The notes under the pieces were generated by a model that had not been told where the DNA came from, did not search any database, and was given only the letters and a program-made list of their open reading frames with translations. Position numbers and translations under genes: made by a program. Positions 35,645 through 47,939 of a DNA stretch of 64,000 nt are shown one piece after another; position 1 is the stretch's first letter; the number at the start of each line of letters is the position of its first letter. Source of the stretch: Polytrichum commune (Eukaryota > Streptophyta > Polytrichopsida > Polytrichales > Polytrichaceae); assembly GCA_950295325.1 (NCBI GenBank), contig OX485807.1, positions 49,072,440-49,136,439 of the forward strand, written 5' to 3'.

Positions 35645-36181
35645 CTAGTGATTGATCAGATATCCTCTCAGCGAACCGGGCACAGTTTTTACCACACGAT
35701 AAGCTCGAATTCTTCTCACTTTTTTCGCTCGCACCATCTCAAGCACTTCCAAGTCGAGGCCTTGGACGTGAACTTCGTTTAAAGGTGGGTCACCGTCGCC
35801 GATGGACGCAGCATCCTCGATAAAGATATTGTACTCGTTCTCGTCGACTGGCAGCAGTTGGGCCTCATGCACAGCTGGAATGGGGATGCTCTGCATCTCT
35901 ATCCCGTCAGGGAAAGGACCTGTGAGCAATCTTGATATGTCAAAGGGAACGTCGGCGACCTCTTCACCGAGTACATCTAGCCACTCCATGTACACAGATT
36001 CCGGATGCGCCCGCAAGTGGCTTTCTGGCAAAAATGCATCAAAATGCTCCACGGCCTCACGCATCTGTGCCTCCAAAGACCTTCTATGTGAAGCAGCTGG
36101 TCCTTCAAGCCTGCCCCACAACTCTACAATTAAAATCACGCCCAGTGGTCGACGTTTGCGTTCCCCAGGCGTAGCTGCCAT
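35645..36181 (-). CDS. Family-1 member F, 178 aa, intact
   Basis: ATG at 36181 (MAATPGERKR), the start position conserved with C and E. Blocks: RRPLGVILIVELWGRLEGPA (10-29), REAVEHFDAF (41-50), VPFDISRLL (78-86), MQSIPIPAV (96-104), NEYNIFIEDAA (115-125) and GLDLEVLEMVRAKKVRRIRA (141-160) then YRVVK. It is a paralogue of E. The two lie in a direct duplication of about 3.65 kb that includes their 3' flanks (31380-31900 matches 35030-35560). The open frame despite divergence from E argues for selection, but expression is unproven. Function is unknown. Confidence 0.65.
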   Translation of the reverse strand: MAATPGERKRRPLGVILIVELWGRLEGPAASHRRSLEAQMREAVEHFDAFLPESHLRAHPESVYMEWLDVLGEEVADVPFDISRLLTGPFPDGIEMQSIPIPAVHEAQLLPVDENEYNIFIEDAASIGDGDPPLNEVHVQGLDLEVLEMVRAKKVRRIRAYRVVKTVPGSLRGYLINH

Positions 36182-36239
36182 GTCGACAAATCTCTTTGGA
36201 AAATTCCCAGATTCCACTTATGTTACACTCTGAACATCT

Positions 36240-37160
36240 GTTAATACATAACAAGATCATTAAGGTACAGGTGTGTTATTCGGATACTTTTCTCTCTGCA
36301 TCCACTTCTCATAAGATAAACACGTAATTAGTGCGAGATGATGATTAGCCATATCGTGCCTTATAATTTTCAGATCTCTTATGAATATATTATTAAATTA
36401 CGGATTCCCTTGCTCATTAAGTGGTCGTATAGATCCTCCCAATCATGCTGACTTTTAAGCCTAGAGTAATTAGCAGTTATGAACACGTAGTCCAATCACT
36501 TTTAAAATGCACATGTCTCTTTGGTGTCCGTTTATAGATCCACACCTTAGCAGATTCAGATATAAGTTTCCAGCTTATTGCTATGTTAAATTTTAGGCAC
36601 GCCGCACGTCTAGATAATTTAACATAATTCCTCTAAAAGATTTCATCACTTCATCAATTCCAGACACTGAACACAGACGCAGACACATGAACACAGAGAG
36701 AGACGAGGGGGCGGAGTCACAGAATCTGTAACCTGCATGAAGAGCTCAATTGCTGCACAATTTTCCTAGCGAGCAGGGGTGACTGCATTTATGTTAAACC
36801 GCCAAGTTCTCCCCTCCAGCAACAAAAAGGATCATCCCACAAACCTTGATGGCAGGGAGTTGTCCAATGTCCGAGAAGATGGGCGATGAAGTAGCAATTA
36901 AGAGTTCTTATGGTTACTTTTCCAGCTAAGTTTACCTACAAGAAGAGGCGCTCTAGTGAGATGATAATAACGAACTATCTGAGCACTTAGTCTTTATATT
37001 TTAATGGCACTTGATCATTCCATGGCACCCATTGAACCTGCGAGTGCGGCAATGGACCAAACCATGAGGGTTGACTTGAGGATGATCGGCGAGTATAAAT
37101 TTCTGAGATACGAAAGCATGTAGGCTGGTGTAGCATAGTAATCTGCCACAGTGTGCTTAA
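36240..37160 (-). promoter_or_regulatory. Upstream region of member F
   Basis: Contains the conserved GATCCTTTTTGTTGCTGGAG block (36834-36815) followed by GAGAACTTGGCGG. It also has a downstream-facing stretch shared with the E upstream region. A LINE relic begins just beyond it. No other gene was seen. Confidence 0.4.
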
Positions 37161-37164
37161 GAGT

Positions 37165-38560
37165 GGAATTTTTAATGAAATGAGATGAAATTGATTTTAA
37201 AGTCTGGGAAGTCGAAAAGGCCAATAGGACTGGAAGTACATCATGATGGTTTCAAACCAGCTAATTCTCTAAAGTGGGGGAGTGCGGTAGCTTATGAGAG
37301 ATTGAGGCTAATATCAACTTCCTTGTCCAATGAAAATAAAGACTTGAGGTTGCCTAGGATTACATTTTCAAATAATGATGGAAACTTATTTCTAATGGGC
37401 TTATATAGGGGACAAATTCCAATACGAAATGTGCCTCATTTTCAACTGCATTATAGGAGCAAAATAGGCATAGTCTAGTATCTCTAGAGATAGGGATAGC
37501 TAACCATCATCTAGTTTCAATGACTAATCTATGGTTTGAGGAGCAGTAAGTGGCAATGATCTTGCATTGTGGTTCACATTCGTATTTGAGAAAATCCTTG
37601 AGGTGGAGGTAATCTAGTTTCTTTCATGAGAGGTGGAAAGAGTTCCACTCTTTAGCAAGAAAAATCTCCTTGATATCAACATATGTTGATTTAGATGTGG
37701 TTGGGTTGTCATGGGTTTCCCAATGAGATAGACCCCATCATATCTTCCACAAGGTTGTCGATTTGTGCCAAGTGTTAAATTCATGTTCGGCCAAGGGCCA
37801 GGAAGGTGAAGCTACTTTGGTGACTCCCAAAGAGAGGGATATGTGGGCGAGCAATTGTTAAAAGTCTGTAGTGAGCTTGAGAGCATGTAATTCTATGGGA
37901 AGTCCTCCAAATTTGGCAAACAATGTTTGATAGGTTGTCGAAGACTGTGCACTTTGATGTGAGACATCATATTCATCTTCATGCCCTTCTCAAAAATCTT
38001 CCAATGAGTTTTTCAAGTCGCCTCCCCAAGTTTTAGTGCCGTATGTGAAAGTTGGAAGCACCAAAACTTTGAATAGATGGGATTTGAGTTCTCAACATGT
38101 GACTCTAACTATTTCTCATCAAGGCCTTCATACCTGCAAATTTTCGCCTTTTACTAGATGGCTCAAAAGTATCCATGTGAATAAAAATCAATCCCAAGGT
38201 ATTTGTATTCATGAGTTATCTCAATTGGGTCCTTGGCTAGGTAAAATGCCTCTTGATTTTAATTTCCTTTTGTCACGGCCAAACATCATGATTTTAGTCT
38301 TAGATCAATTGACTTTAAAGGCTTGAAGAAGTGCAAAGCTCATATAGCTTGTTCAAAAACATTTGTAGGCCTACTCTAGATTTAGAAAGTAGAACAACAT
38401 TGTCAACATCAAAAAGAATGGCAACCACTATGTGAAATAAACAGAAAGAATCTCCATCGATCTTGTCCAAATCCTGTTTAATTCAAGTTTAATAGCAACA
38501 TGGCAGGACATTCTTGCTAAGAACAAATTTAAGACCACTTGCTCAAAAGAATAATAGTAT
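37165..38560 (-). mobile_element. LINE-type non-LTR retrotransposon relic (reverse transcriptase C-terminal part)
   Basis: Minus strand, several frames. Around 38440-38350 it reads ILFDVDNVVLLSKS then GLQMFLNKLYELC, the region of the reverse transcriptase catalytic box (normally F-A-D-D followed by hydrophobic residues). Here the box is mutated and presumably dead. Further along come YKYLGI, LPTFTYGTKTWGGD and, near 37440, CLFCSYNAVENEAHFVLE, a zinc-binding motif typical of plant LINE tails. Frameshifts and stops are many. It is 5' truncated, as LINE insertions often are, and sits between family-1 members F and G. Confidence 0.8.
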
Positions 38561-38799
38561 ACGCCAACACATGTGGCTTTTTTTACTTATCGTTTTTCTT
38601 TATGGCCATTCGTGCTCTTGAGGGTCGAATATGACTTCCCTGCTTTCCTTAGGAGTAGCACCATACAATTGCATCAGTAACCAGTCTACCAAACTACCTT
38701 CTATGTGAATAGGAAAATATGTAAAAAGTAGCAGGATCGGCGAAGTTAGGAACTGTGAATTAGCAACTCAATAGAAAATTGGCGTCGGTATTGCATTGG

Positions 38800-39281
38800 G
38801 CCTTGCACTGAAAATGCGGTTACATACCTAAAGCACATAAAGAACGGCGGGAGCAGATAGTCTCTGAATTTATTAAAGTGATTTATGAAACAGTCGGTAA
38901 TTAGCTGCACGCTCACGAAGTATTTCCCCGGTGCATATTATGGTGTAAATGTACACTAGGGTTACGAAACAAGTCTGGTATAAGATTCTCCCTCTCTATC
39001 TGCACCCTCACCATTCACAGGACTATCAGGTTGTGCGTGTTTCATGAGGATACACACCAGGCACTCGCAAAAACCAGTGTGTAGACACGTTGCAAATAAA
39101 CTTTTCTGCCCCGATGTCATCACTAGGTCTGGAACAATGAGGGTTCGTGATTCAGATGTTTGCCGCCGAGTAACCACGCATAAGCTAGCCAGTGGTGGTG
39201 GTGGGGCACGATGGTTACGAAACTTGTGATCCTTTCAGAGACTTCGCCGCCATTATGGAGTGAATCAATCGATGTGCAGGT
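38800..39281 (-). other. 3' flank of member G, shared with A and B
   Basis: The reverse complement matches 20380-20550 (GAGCGTGCAGCTAA, then AATAAATTCAGA, GCCGTTCTTTATGTGCTTTAG). The AATAAA on the minus strand may serve as a poly(A) signal. No gene was seen. Confidence 0.5.
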
Positions 39282-39974
39282 TTACAGGATCTCGACATCC
39301 CAAACATGAAAAGTCCTGACGCTCCTCACCATCCCCTGTCTCACCAGCTCCTGCACCTCGATGTCCAGGCCGGTGACGTCATTCGAGTGCACCGCCATGA
39401 CGTCGAGGCGACCAACGGGCGCCGGTTCCTGGTAGAACAGGGTTCGTTCCTTCGGTCCGTTCACCCGGACGTCCTCTCCGTTTCCCCGGGCGGAGGTCAC
39501 CGGGATCCTCTCCAGTTCGATTATGGGAGGGCGCCTCCTTAGAATCCTGATCAAGTTATCGGTCCCACATAACGTCACTCGATCCTGCCGTCGCGTCCCG
39601 GCGTTGGTGATCCACTTCAGAAATTCTTCATCGTCTCGTCCGTATTGTCGGCTGCACCAGGTCGGTCGGGTGAAATAGTTGAGGGCGTCGTCCAGCTGTT
39701 GCGACAAGGATCCAAGGATCTGCCCAGCCACTCCGCCCAGCGGGTCTCGCATTCCCACCACGACAAGCACGCCCACCGGTTGCCGCTGTCGCCAATTCTG
39801 GTCCCAACCCAACACCACCTCAAGTCTCGCCTCCGCAGAGTCTTCAGCGTTGCCTGCATGATTGTTGTGTGTGCTGTGGCCTGATAGTATCGTTTTCACC
39901 AAGTCTACCATCTTCTCGCCGGACTCAGTGTCACTGTTGTCTGAGTCAATCACGATTGGGTGATTGGCATCCAT
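39282..39974 (-). CDS. Family-1 member G, 230 aa, intact, with SUMO-interaction-like N-terminus
   Basis: First ATG at 39974, matched by the start of member A. Residues 6-20 (PIVIDSDNSDTESGE) resemble a SUMO-interacting motif: hydrophobic I-V-I followed by acidic and serine residues. The family blocks follow: RQRQPVGVLVVVG (62-74), SQQLDDALNYF (91-101), RRRPPIIELERIPVTS, ERTLFYQEPAP and C-terminal VTGLDIEVQELVRQGMVRS (200-218) ending FHVWDVEIL. It belongs with A and B (shared WDVEI ending) and is longer than E and F because of the N-terminal extension. An acceptor-like TTTAGTCACCAG lies just before the start. No catalytic motif is visible and function is unknown. It is intact while A and B are broken. 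Confidence 0.65.
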   Translation of the reverse strand: MDANHPIVIDSDNSDTESGEKMVDLVKTILSGHSTHNNHAGNAEDSAEARLEVVLGWDQNWRQRQPVGVLVVVGMRDPLGGVAGQILGSLSQQLDDALNYFTRPTWCSRQYGRDDEEFLKWITNAGTRRQDRVTLCGTDNLIRILRRRPPIIELERIPVTSARGNGEDVRVNGPKERTLFYQEPAPVGRLDVMAVHSNDVTGLDIEVQELVRQGMVRSVRTFHVWDVEIL

Positions 39975-40830
39975 AATCCTGGTGACTAAATATTGCCTCC
40001 GACCAATTTCACGAGCAAAGGAGTGTAACAACGGACAATCGATTGACACTTCACCTGCTTTTCATCACAACCATGATGAACCCCCTTCAAACAATTGGTT
40101 CTAGAAGTCTGTCTCTCTAATGATCCTGATAGATTGATGGTTTGTTTATCTCGTGAAGAAGAGCAACATAATGTTTGGAAAGCGGGGCATTGAGAGGAAC
40201 CCATTGCTACCATCAAATGTGACACCTGAACTTGAAACTTTTTACACAGTTTTCAAATGAGTTTTTTTACAGGGTGTCGATTTATTTCGGGGAAGGACTT
40301 GGATTAAAGCTCCACACAAGATCTTGACTTAAAACAGATGGTCTGATCGGTATGGATAATTCCATGATACTGTTGTACCCAATTTCATGCCCAAAGTTCA
40401 GATTCTTAAAACTAGAAGCTGCTGCTTGATGACAAGTAGAATCCACATTGGAAAAAAATAACCCGACTTCACCTCAACCAAATTAAATCACAGAAAGCAC
40501 ATGAAAATTCACATAGAAGACGAGGGGATCCAAGCTCCAAACCAAATCACATAACACCAGACTTAGTTATTTACATATACAAGATCTTTACTGAAACATA
40601 TGCATAGCTTGCTGAATCTCCTGGATTCGTTCTAATTAGAGAGCTGTAAGTAGAATTTCAGCACATAGAAAATTAACTTGACTATCTCGGCCTTAACCAA
40701 ATTACAAAACAAAAAGCAGAATTTGAAAGTTTGGGAAGAAGACGAGGGGACTCACACAAAAGATAACAGGAGTGAATGAGTGCCACACAACAGGGCGAGC
40801 TCCCAAAAAATTTTGCTAGAATAAGAAAAA
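39975..40830 (-). promoter_or_regulatory. Upstream region of member G
   Basis: The reverse complement matches the region upstream of A (17970-19135) in two blocks, supporting a shared promoter, 5' UTR or 5' intron. No alternative gene was seen. Confidence 0.45.
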
Positions 40831-43800
40831 TGCACACATTTCAATCCTGGAATTCAGTGGAATATTTAATGTCATATTCGTTTGTCAACTTTGTGACATT
40901 CTAAGTTGGCACAGTCTTGAGAGGAAGTGTCATATTTGTGACATTATTGTGTTCGATAAGTTGACAATAACACACTCAAAACTCATTAGTGTTTATAGGT
41001 CGAATTCATCTTGCCCTTGATAGGAGAGATGATCAGCCCTTGAGTACGAAACTCTTGTATTATATGGCCCTCATCATAATCACTTGTAATGCATTCTAGA
41101 CTTCTAGTCCAATCTCGAGTGATATAATTTGTTTTAATGTAGGAAATTCTTCTAGCCCTTCTAACAAGGAATCCAAATATTTAATCTTGTATAAGAAATG
41201 AATATTCCCTTTAATTGCGTTTAAAACATAATTTTTTAATTTTTTAATACATGTACCATAGGCCAAACTACCCAACTTTTAGGGCTTTTTAATAAAACTT
41301 TAAGATTTTTTCACCATAAATAAAAAATATTACCAATAAATTTTTATTTTAGATGGAGGAAATTATTCGTGTGGATCTTTTTAAATTATGCATAGGCATA
41401 GGTTTAAAAAATAGGTGTTACAATTCTATATGTAAGTTGTGGAATTTTTAAAAAAAAAATAATGCAACCCAACTTTTTCTACATCTCATTTTATTTTAAT
41501 TGATCTACACCCAACTTTTTGGTCCTTTTATTTTTATATAACTTGATGTAATTTTTATAAAAGTTGTCCTCTAAGTTGTTTTTATGCCGATGCACCCTGC
41601 ATATAATATGGGAGTTGCATACCCGGGATGAGCCTGCCTACCCCCCACAGTCTTGACAACAGGGTAATCAATTAATTTTCCCCTTGCAATGCCACTTGAA
41701 CTTAAGATGTGTGTATATATGTAGGAACCCAAACTTCAAGCATTGAGAATCCAGTAATTTCCATCTCTCATGATGTCGAATGAGTATTTTCAGCAACTTT
41801 CAGAATTCTTGTCTCATGTTTTTTGTCAAAAATTATCTTGAGTCCTCTGGAGCCATTGACAATGTTGCAAAAAATTACAGGTCCATCATTAGATTGTACT
41901 GCACTAGAGTTGCAGTTTAGCAACAAACAACCCAAAAAAAAAAACAAAAAAACAAAAAAACATTGAAACGTGCCTTAATCATCAATTATCACGAAACTCA
42001 TCATGGTAAAAAGAAAGATATGTGAACATAAAGCATAACCACATGACCCTTGAAATCCACACAGTGAAAATTGGTTATAGTACATATGCCCTTTCTAGAT
42101 GTTGGAAGAGGTATTCTTTTGTTATCCAGTAATGGTCATGAAAATGGATACTTTGTCAATTGATAATTTATGGGTTGAAAGTGGACTTCTAAAACCTCAA
42201 ATTAATTTAGGAGAATGATTTTTTATTGATATCTTTAGGGGTTAATATGGATGCCTCTATGGCAAAAACACTAAACACATTGGAATCTCAAGATGAAAAT
42301 TACAAATCCATCATCTAGAATATTGTGTGGACTTAGTATTTCCAAGATAATAGATACTCATATTTTCCATCAGGAGAATATTAGATTTAAGGTAATATGA
42401 CACCATTGTGATGCACCATATTCATAAAACTTAGGAATTTTACTTTACTAGCACCAAGCTCCAAGTTAGGCTGAAGATTGAAAAATATTTATTCATGGGG
42501 TGGCAAATCAATTTCAAATATTTCTAAATTGATTGTTTTTTAATCACTTCTAATGTTTCTTTAAATTGATGATTTGTTACAACATAAGGAGAACCTAAAC
42601 ATGCTTGGAAAGGTTTTGAGAATTCAAAGGAATTCACTGATACCAAATTTTCAAGTGACTGAATTGTTTAATGAGAAAAAAGGTTTAAACTTCTATGTCT
42701 TGTCTTTAGAAATAATTAGATTTCAAAGGTGACCATCAAGGCACCCTAGTTATTTATGTTTAATCCTAAAAGATATCATAATTTATATTCTTAAAATTGT
42801 TCTAATGCCAAAATAGCTCCAAACAATACTTTTTCAAAATGTCTTGGCAATTTGAACCAAGCTCCAAATTAAACCAAGTTCAATGAGATGCACCTATGCA
42901 AATCTCCCCACTCTCTCTTTTGAATTTGAGTCATGGTGGTATAAGGCATATGTTTTTGGGCATTAAAACAAACTTGTTTCATTTCTTTTATACTTAATAA
43001 ATAAATAATCAAACAACTAAGTTCCAAGATGATGACCCCTATAGGTGCACCAAGTAGTTATTGCATATTTGCCACTCAGGCCTTCGACAGTTATGCGTTA
43101 CTGCCCTTGGAGAATTTTGAGCACAATTGGTCATGATCCTAGTGTTTCCAAATCCAACTAGTTACATCTTGACATCTTTCAATTCTTCTTTATTAAATTG
43201 AGGTATATTTTCTAAGTTTCTCTAAAATGATCAGTTATATTTCATGAAATCTTAAACTCAAGCAATTCATCTGTAACTAGCAGTCCGTTCTCCCCGTTCA
43301 TTACTGTGGGTACAACAAGACCTAAGTCGCCACAAAATATCAAGATATGAGATGCAAATGACTCATGTAGCATAACATTATTTAGATCCATAACAATGTT
43401 TTGTGCGATTGACAATATTCCAATAATATTTTTGGATATTCCCTACATTTAGTCTAAATGTGGTGAATATTCTATGAAATACTATCAACTCCATAGAACA
43501 TTGTTATAGAATTGAATAATGTTATGACAATTCACGAACCATCAATCTATAAATTAGTCAAATCATTATCCAACAATTGTATAAAACCAGGCACTTTAGA
43601 GAAGTTGGATATTGCACAAAATTACATCCCTTTTTCCTAAATTATTTCTAAATAACATAGTGACAGTCACTATTCAAATTAGGTTGATACTAATATGTGG
43701 GGACCTCTACAAATATGTGCGTCACCTCTTTGATGTGGGCCCCACCACTCCTATCAAAGTAAAAGGTATCTACTAAAAACATTATTTGGTCCCCATAGGT

Positions 43801-45224
43801 TTGTAGACAATTCATCTCAAATGTGAGTCTCACGGGGGGGTCACACCCCCTTACATTTTGTAACCACGTGCGATAATGGAGTATTTAATGGGGGGGTATT
43901 TATGCACCTCTCGGTATTTTTTCCCTCCCTATTTGTAGATATAAAGTTACTTTGACATATTTTTAAGCACCCTATGTTTATTTGTAAATTTTTAGAGAGA
44001 CCAATTTTTGGCATCATACTTTTTTTATAAATCGTACAAGTACCAAATAATGAACGGAATACTATAGTATTGCAAAATCAACTATGTGAGCAACAAACGT
44101 TCCACACCATCCATCTTATCATTTAATCGGTTTCAATTAGTTATACCAATGCTAAAGCATTCAAAATGCCATTCAAAACACAACCAATAATACTTGGAAT
44201 TTAGTTAAAAGATTACCAATGAACATGAAGATAACAAAATGTACAAGCTAACATAGACAAGTTGTAAACACGGATAGAACAAAACAAGAATTATAAGCAA
44301 TTGTCATAAGACATGAAATTTTGCATAATTATCTACTCCAAAACAAAAGATTGCATTCAATTGAAAAAAACAAATACAAAAATTGAAAACATTTACTTTA
44401 ATTGTGTTCACAAACACATTCAACCTTGTACCAAATATTTACAATGTGAAGGGTTAGGATATAACTATGCACCCTCCGATACATGTCAAGGTACATATCG
44501 ATATCTTCTACAATGTCATGATAAGACAAAATATTTTGGAGAGGTTTAACACCAATGATGACAAATAACTAAAACTAATTATTGGCATGAGGCGGGCAAC
44601 CTTCGAAGTCTCCAACCACTCCATCACGTATCCTCCAAGGCAAAGCGCAATCCTCCGAGTCTACCATGGTGAGGTGCCAAATGTTGTAGCGCATCATCGA
44701 TCATCTACAAAAGGTTGTTGTAGCAAAAAGGCAATGAATAGAATGTTGGCATATTAGACACTACTAGCAAGACAAGTAAAACTAATAACAAAAATTTATG
44801 AAGAACGAACTACATTCCAATCTTAATTCTCATAATTTCATGGCTTGAAAACCAGGTTTTTTGAGTTAGAGAATTGAACATGTTTATTTAGAAATCTATA
44901 CAAGACCAAACAACAAGAAAATGTGCAAATTCAAGGTTTAGGAAAGCATAATATCTAGCTTCCTCCGAAATTGGATTGAAAATCAACTCATCATCTTCAT
45001 GCATTTAAAAAGTTTAGTACATGTTTATCACTTCAACCATCCAATGCTCATTGATAAACGACATCTTTGAATGAAGCAAGAGAATTTCATAGATTAAATA
45101 ACACCTACTAACTTAGAAAAAAAATTCCATAACAATCATGCATGATTTGTACACTAGAAAGAACATTAGTCATTTTGTGATATGGATATGGAGTAACAAA
45201 CAATATCTTACATCACTATTAATT
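40831..45224. other. AT-rich gene-poor region
   Basis: Low-complexity A/T stretches and an A-rich run at 41933-41963. There are no frames with recognisable protein character. Possible 3' exon material of the 45.2-45.9 kb element lies at about 44576-44705 (minus). One MITE-like element is inside and listed separately. Confidence 0.5.
43372..43525. mobile_element. MITE-like element, copy 2 (154 bp)
   Basis: Begins ATAACATTATTTAGATCC and ends AATAATGTTAT. Its terminal inverted repeats of about 29 bp match those of 14521-14710, and the interior is shorter and diverged. There is no coding capacity. Confidence 0.7.
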
Positions 45225-45938
45225 TCATGTTGACTTTTCAACAAATTCATTCAAGGAGTTCCCATCAACCGGATCAAGCTCAAAGACATCCCTCTCTACA
45301 TCAAATGACATAGTCACTATGCAAATTATGCTATCTATATCAATCCAAATAGAATCTGAGTGGTCATATTTGAATTTAAAGTTTCCGGGGACTTTTCTAA
45401 AATAATTAAGATAGACCATAAAACTAGATCCGACAATATCTGTTTTTTTACCTTTGTTTACCTCCCGATTAAGAAGATCAATAGGATGCCTGCAACTTCC
45501 CCACCTTGTACCTACCTTTCGTCTCATTTTTTGAACTCGTCCTATACACCATGTGCCCCGGTCAACTCCATTGAGGACACATGTAGGTTGCAGATTTTTG
45601 GAAGGATTTCCCCTAGTCCTCCTAACAACTTATTTAAATGTAGATGAGATAGTTGTCGTACTTCCCTGCATAAAATACACTCCACAATCCATCCCAAGAC
45701 CCAACAACATTTTTTCTGTAGAAGATGAGGCATTGATGTAATCATCATCATTATTAAAATAGATTGAATTTTTCACTTTAGTTAGTCTATCCTTAGACAA
45801 AAAAGGATTAACATTCAATTGTGATACTAAAGTGGACTTATAAATATTATGACCATCATATTCAACAAAAGGTATTACCTTATCTATGGAAAGTGCAGTG
45901 CTAACTTGAGGCTCCTCCAAGTTCAACATCTCCGACAT
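45225..45938 (-). pseudogene. Probable mobile-element protein, one internal stop
   Basis: From ATG at 45938 (MSEMLNLEEPQ) the minus frame runs to 45225 with a single in-frame TAA at 45632-45630, about 237 codons in all. Stretches look like real protein: NPFLSKDRLTKVKNSIYFNN, LLGLGMDCGVYF, GTWCIGRVQKMRRKVGTRWG, FKYDHSDSIWIDIDSIICIV and ELDPVDGNSLNEFVEKS. One stop in a long frame in AT-rich DNA means recent coding ancestry or a readthrough/short-intron case. I could not identify the family. A DNA-transposon accessory protein is a guess from context only. Confidence 0.5.
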
Positions 45939-45959
45939 CTCCCCTTCACGCTTCACCAA

Positions 45960-47760
45960 CGCAAGACCTCCTACCCAAACGATTCACCGCCTTCACGCCA
46001 CTATGCTTGTCCAAACCCTAAGCCAACCCAAGGGCCGTTGAGAAGTCGCAATGTTCCTTCCCCCAAAAAAATCCACAACATTTTCCCTCCATACTAACAC
46101 TTTTCATTCAAATTTGGACAGAATTTACACAATTCTTCATCCAAGTAGTCAAACCCATAATTATTCTATTGATTCTACTACACACATTTGGGGGGATCCA
46201 ATATCTATAATCCTATTTTTTTTCTACTGATTACTAAAATGGAGGAATTATTCACTGCCCTATTTTATATATAATCATGTATGGGACATATTTCCAAAGC
46301 TATGGTAGATCTAACGAAGTTATAAATTTTACCCTCAACGAATTAAATTGACCCTATTTTTTATCTCACGTGGTTTCTAAAATTCCGATAGTCACCCCCC
46401 CGTGGTGAGTCTCTATGGAGTTTTAATTAGTTTATGAGTTAAGTTATCTCAAATCTCTAAGTAATTTGTGTATACAAGATCACACTTTCTAACCCACAAA
46501 TTTAAGTGTTAAAAAGTACAACTCATTGGTTGAGAAAGACCAAAAAAAAAATGAACACTCTATCAACTTGGGGGAGTCTTGGAGGAGGTGACTAATATAT
46601 ATTACTTCAAGATTGCAAAGAAACCTTGAATTTATAAATCATAGATTTCAGATCAATGTGGCATGGTACGTTTTTGAACAATGAAGTAAAATGTTTCATT
46701 TGCTTCAAAAAAGGGAACTACAAAAAACAAACAAGGTTGGAAACACTGATGAAGCCTCCGTGAATTATGACTTCTTTGTATGTGACTTGTGACTCAAATG
46801 AAACTGTATGGTCACTGCATGCTCTCTATGTGATTTGCAATATGAACGTAATGATCCCTCTGGCGATGGTGTAGCAAAGTTCAAACATCTGTGGATGTCA
46901 TGAATTAAACCATAATATCTTGGAGAACTACTTGAAGTGAATTGTAGTTGAAGTGAATTGTAGTTGCACAATGCGGATTGCCAACTACTTGAAGTGAATT
47001 GTCTTGAATTTGGTGCACTTATGGATGAAGAGCGTTGAAACCTCAGCAGAGCAAAGAATCTCCCTCAAGTGCACACAGTGGAACCACACAACCCCACGAT
47101 CAAATTCAGGTGGCATGACTTCCGATCCTTGTTATTTTTGACAAATGAAACGAGTTTAAGTCATTGCCAAAAATCAGACTTAACAACCATGTTTTTTTGC
47201 ACCCGTGTTGCATGTTCTACTTCACAAATGGGACTAACAAATTTGCGCAAGTTTTCAACTCGGAGACACTGTGACCCAGGCATACTGCCAGGGAGTTGAA
47301 TCCTATACACATGTCTAGAAATTTAGCTCCCATGGGGATAAGACTATGGTCCTCTCCAGTTAACGTTTCTTAAGAGTGAAACCACACCTTCGAAGAGCGA
47401 GCAGCCTTCACATCATTTCAATCTTCCACATGAGACTTTGTATGAAAGATGCACAGTTTTGAAGGTGTGTCTTTGTGATAAATGGGAGTGCATCCTTCTA
47501 GCGTACAAAAAGATTTCAAGAAACAGAGCTGTAAACAGACACTATCAGTTTGTACTGGGAATTTATCTATTAAGCTTTCCTCATGTTCTAAGGACACTGT
47601 TAGTGGAATGGGACTCAACTCTTCCAGACTCAAGCTTATCATCAAAACTCAATTGCAGTCATCATCGGGTCAAGTAAGTCACATTCGGTGGTGGCCTTGA
47701 AGGAAAAAGACCAATGCTCATACCAATAAAAATAATTGATGAAACTGCATAGTCTGCATG
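45960..47760. other. Region without an identified gene
   Basis: AT-rich up to about 46.9 kb, then more mixed. A short tandem TTGAAGTGAATTGTAG repeat lies at about 46931-47008. Open frames here are short and unsupported. Confidence 0.4.
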
Positions 47761-47939
47761 ACGTTTGATTACATCAGGATCGCTGATAAGAAATGAAAAA
47801 CGCCACAATGCAAATGCAAGCATTCCATGATGCTCGGAAACCAGGGAGAAGATGAACCGAGTCCACACAACCTAACCCTATCATAAATCTTCATATGAGC
47901 TAAGCTTGGAGAATTTTTTTCCTTCTTCAGATGTCCACC

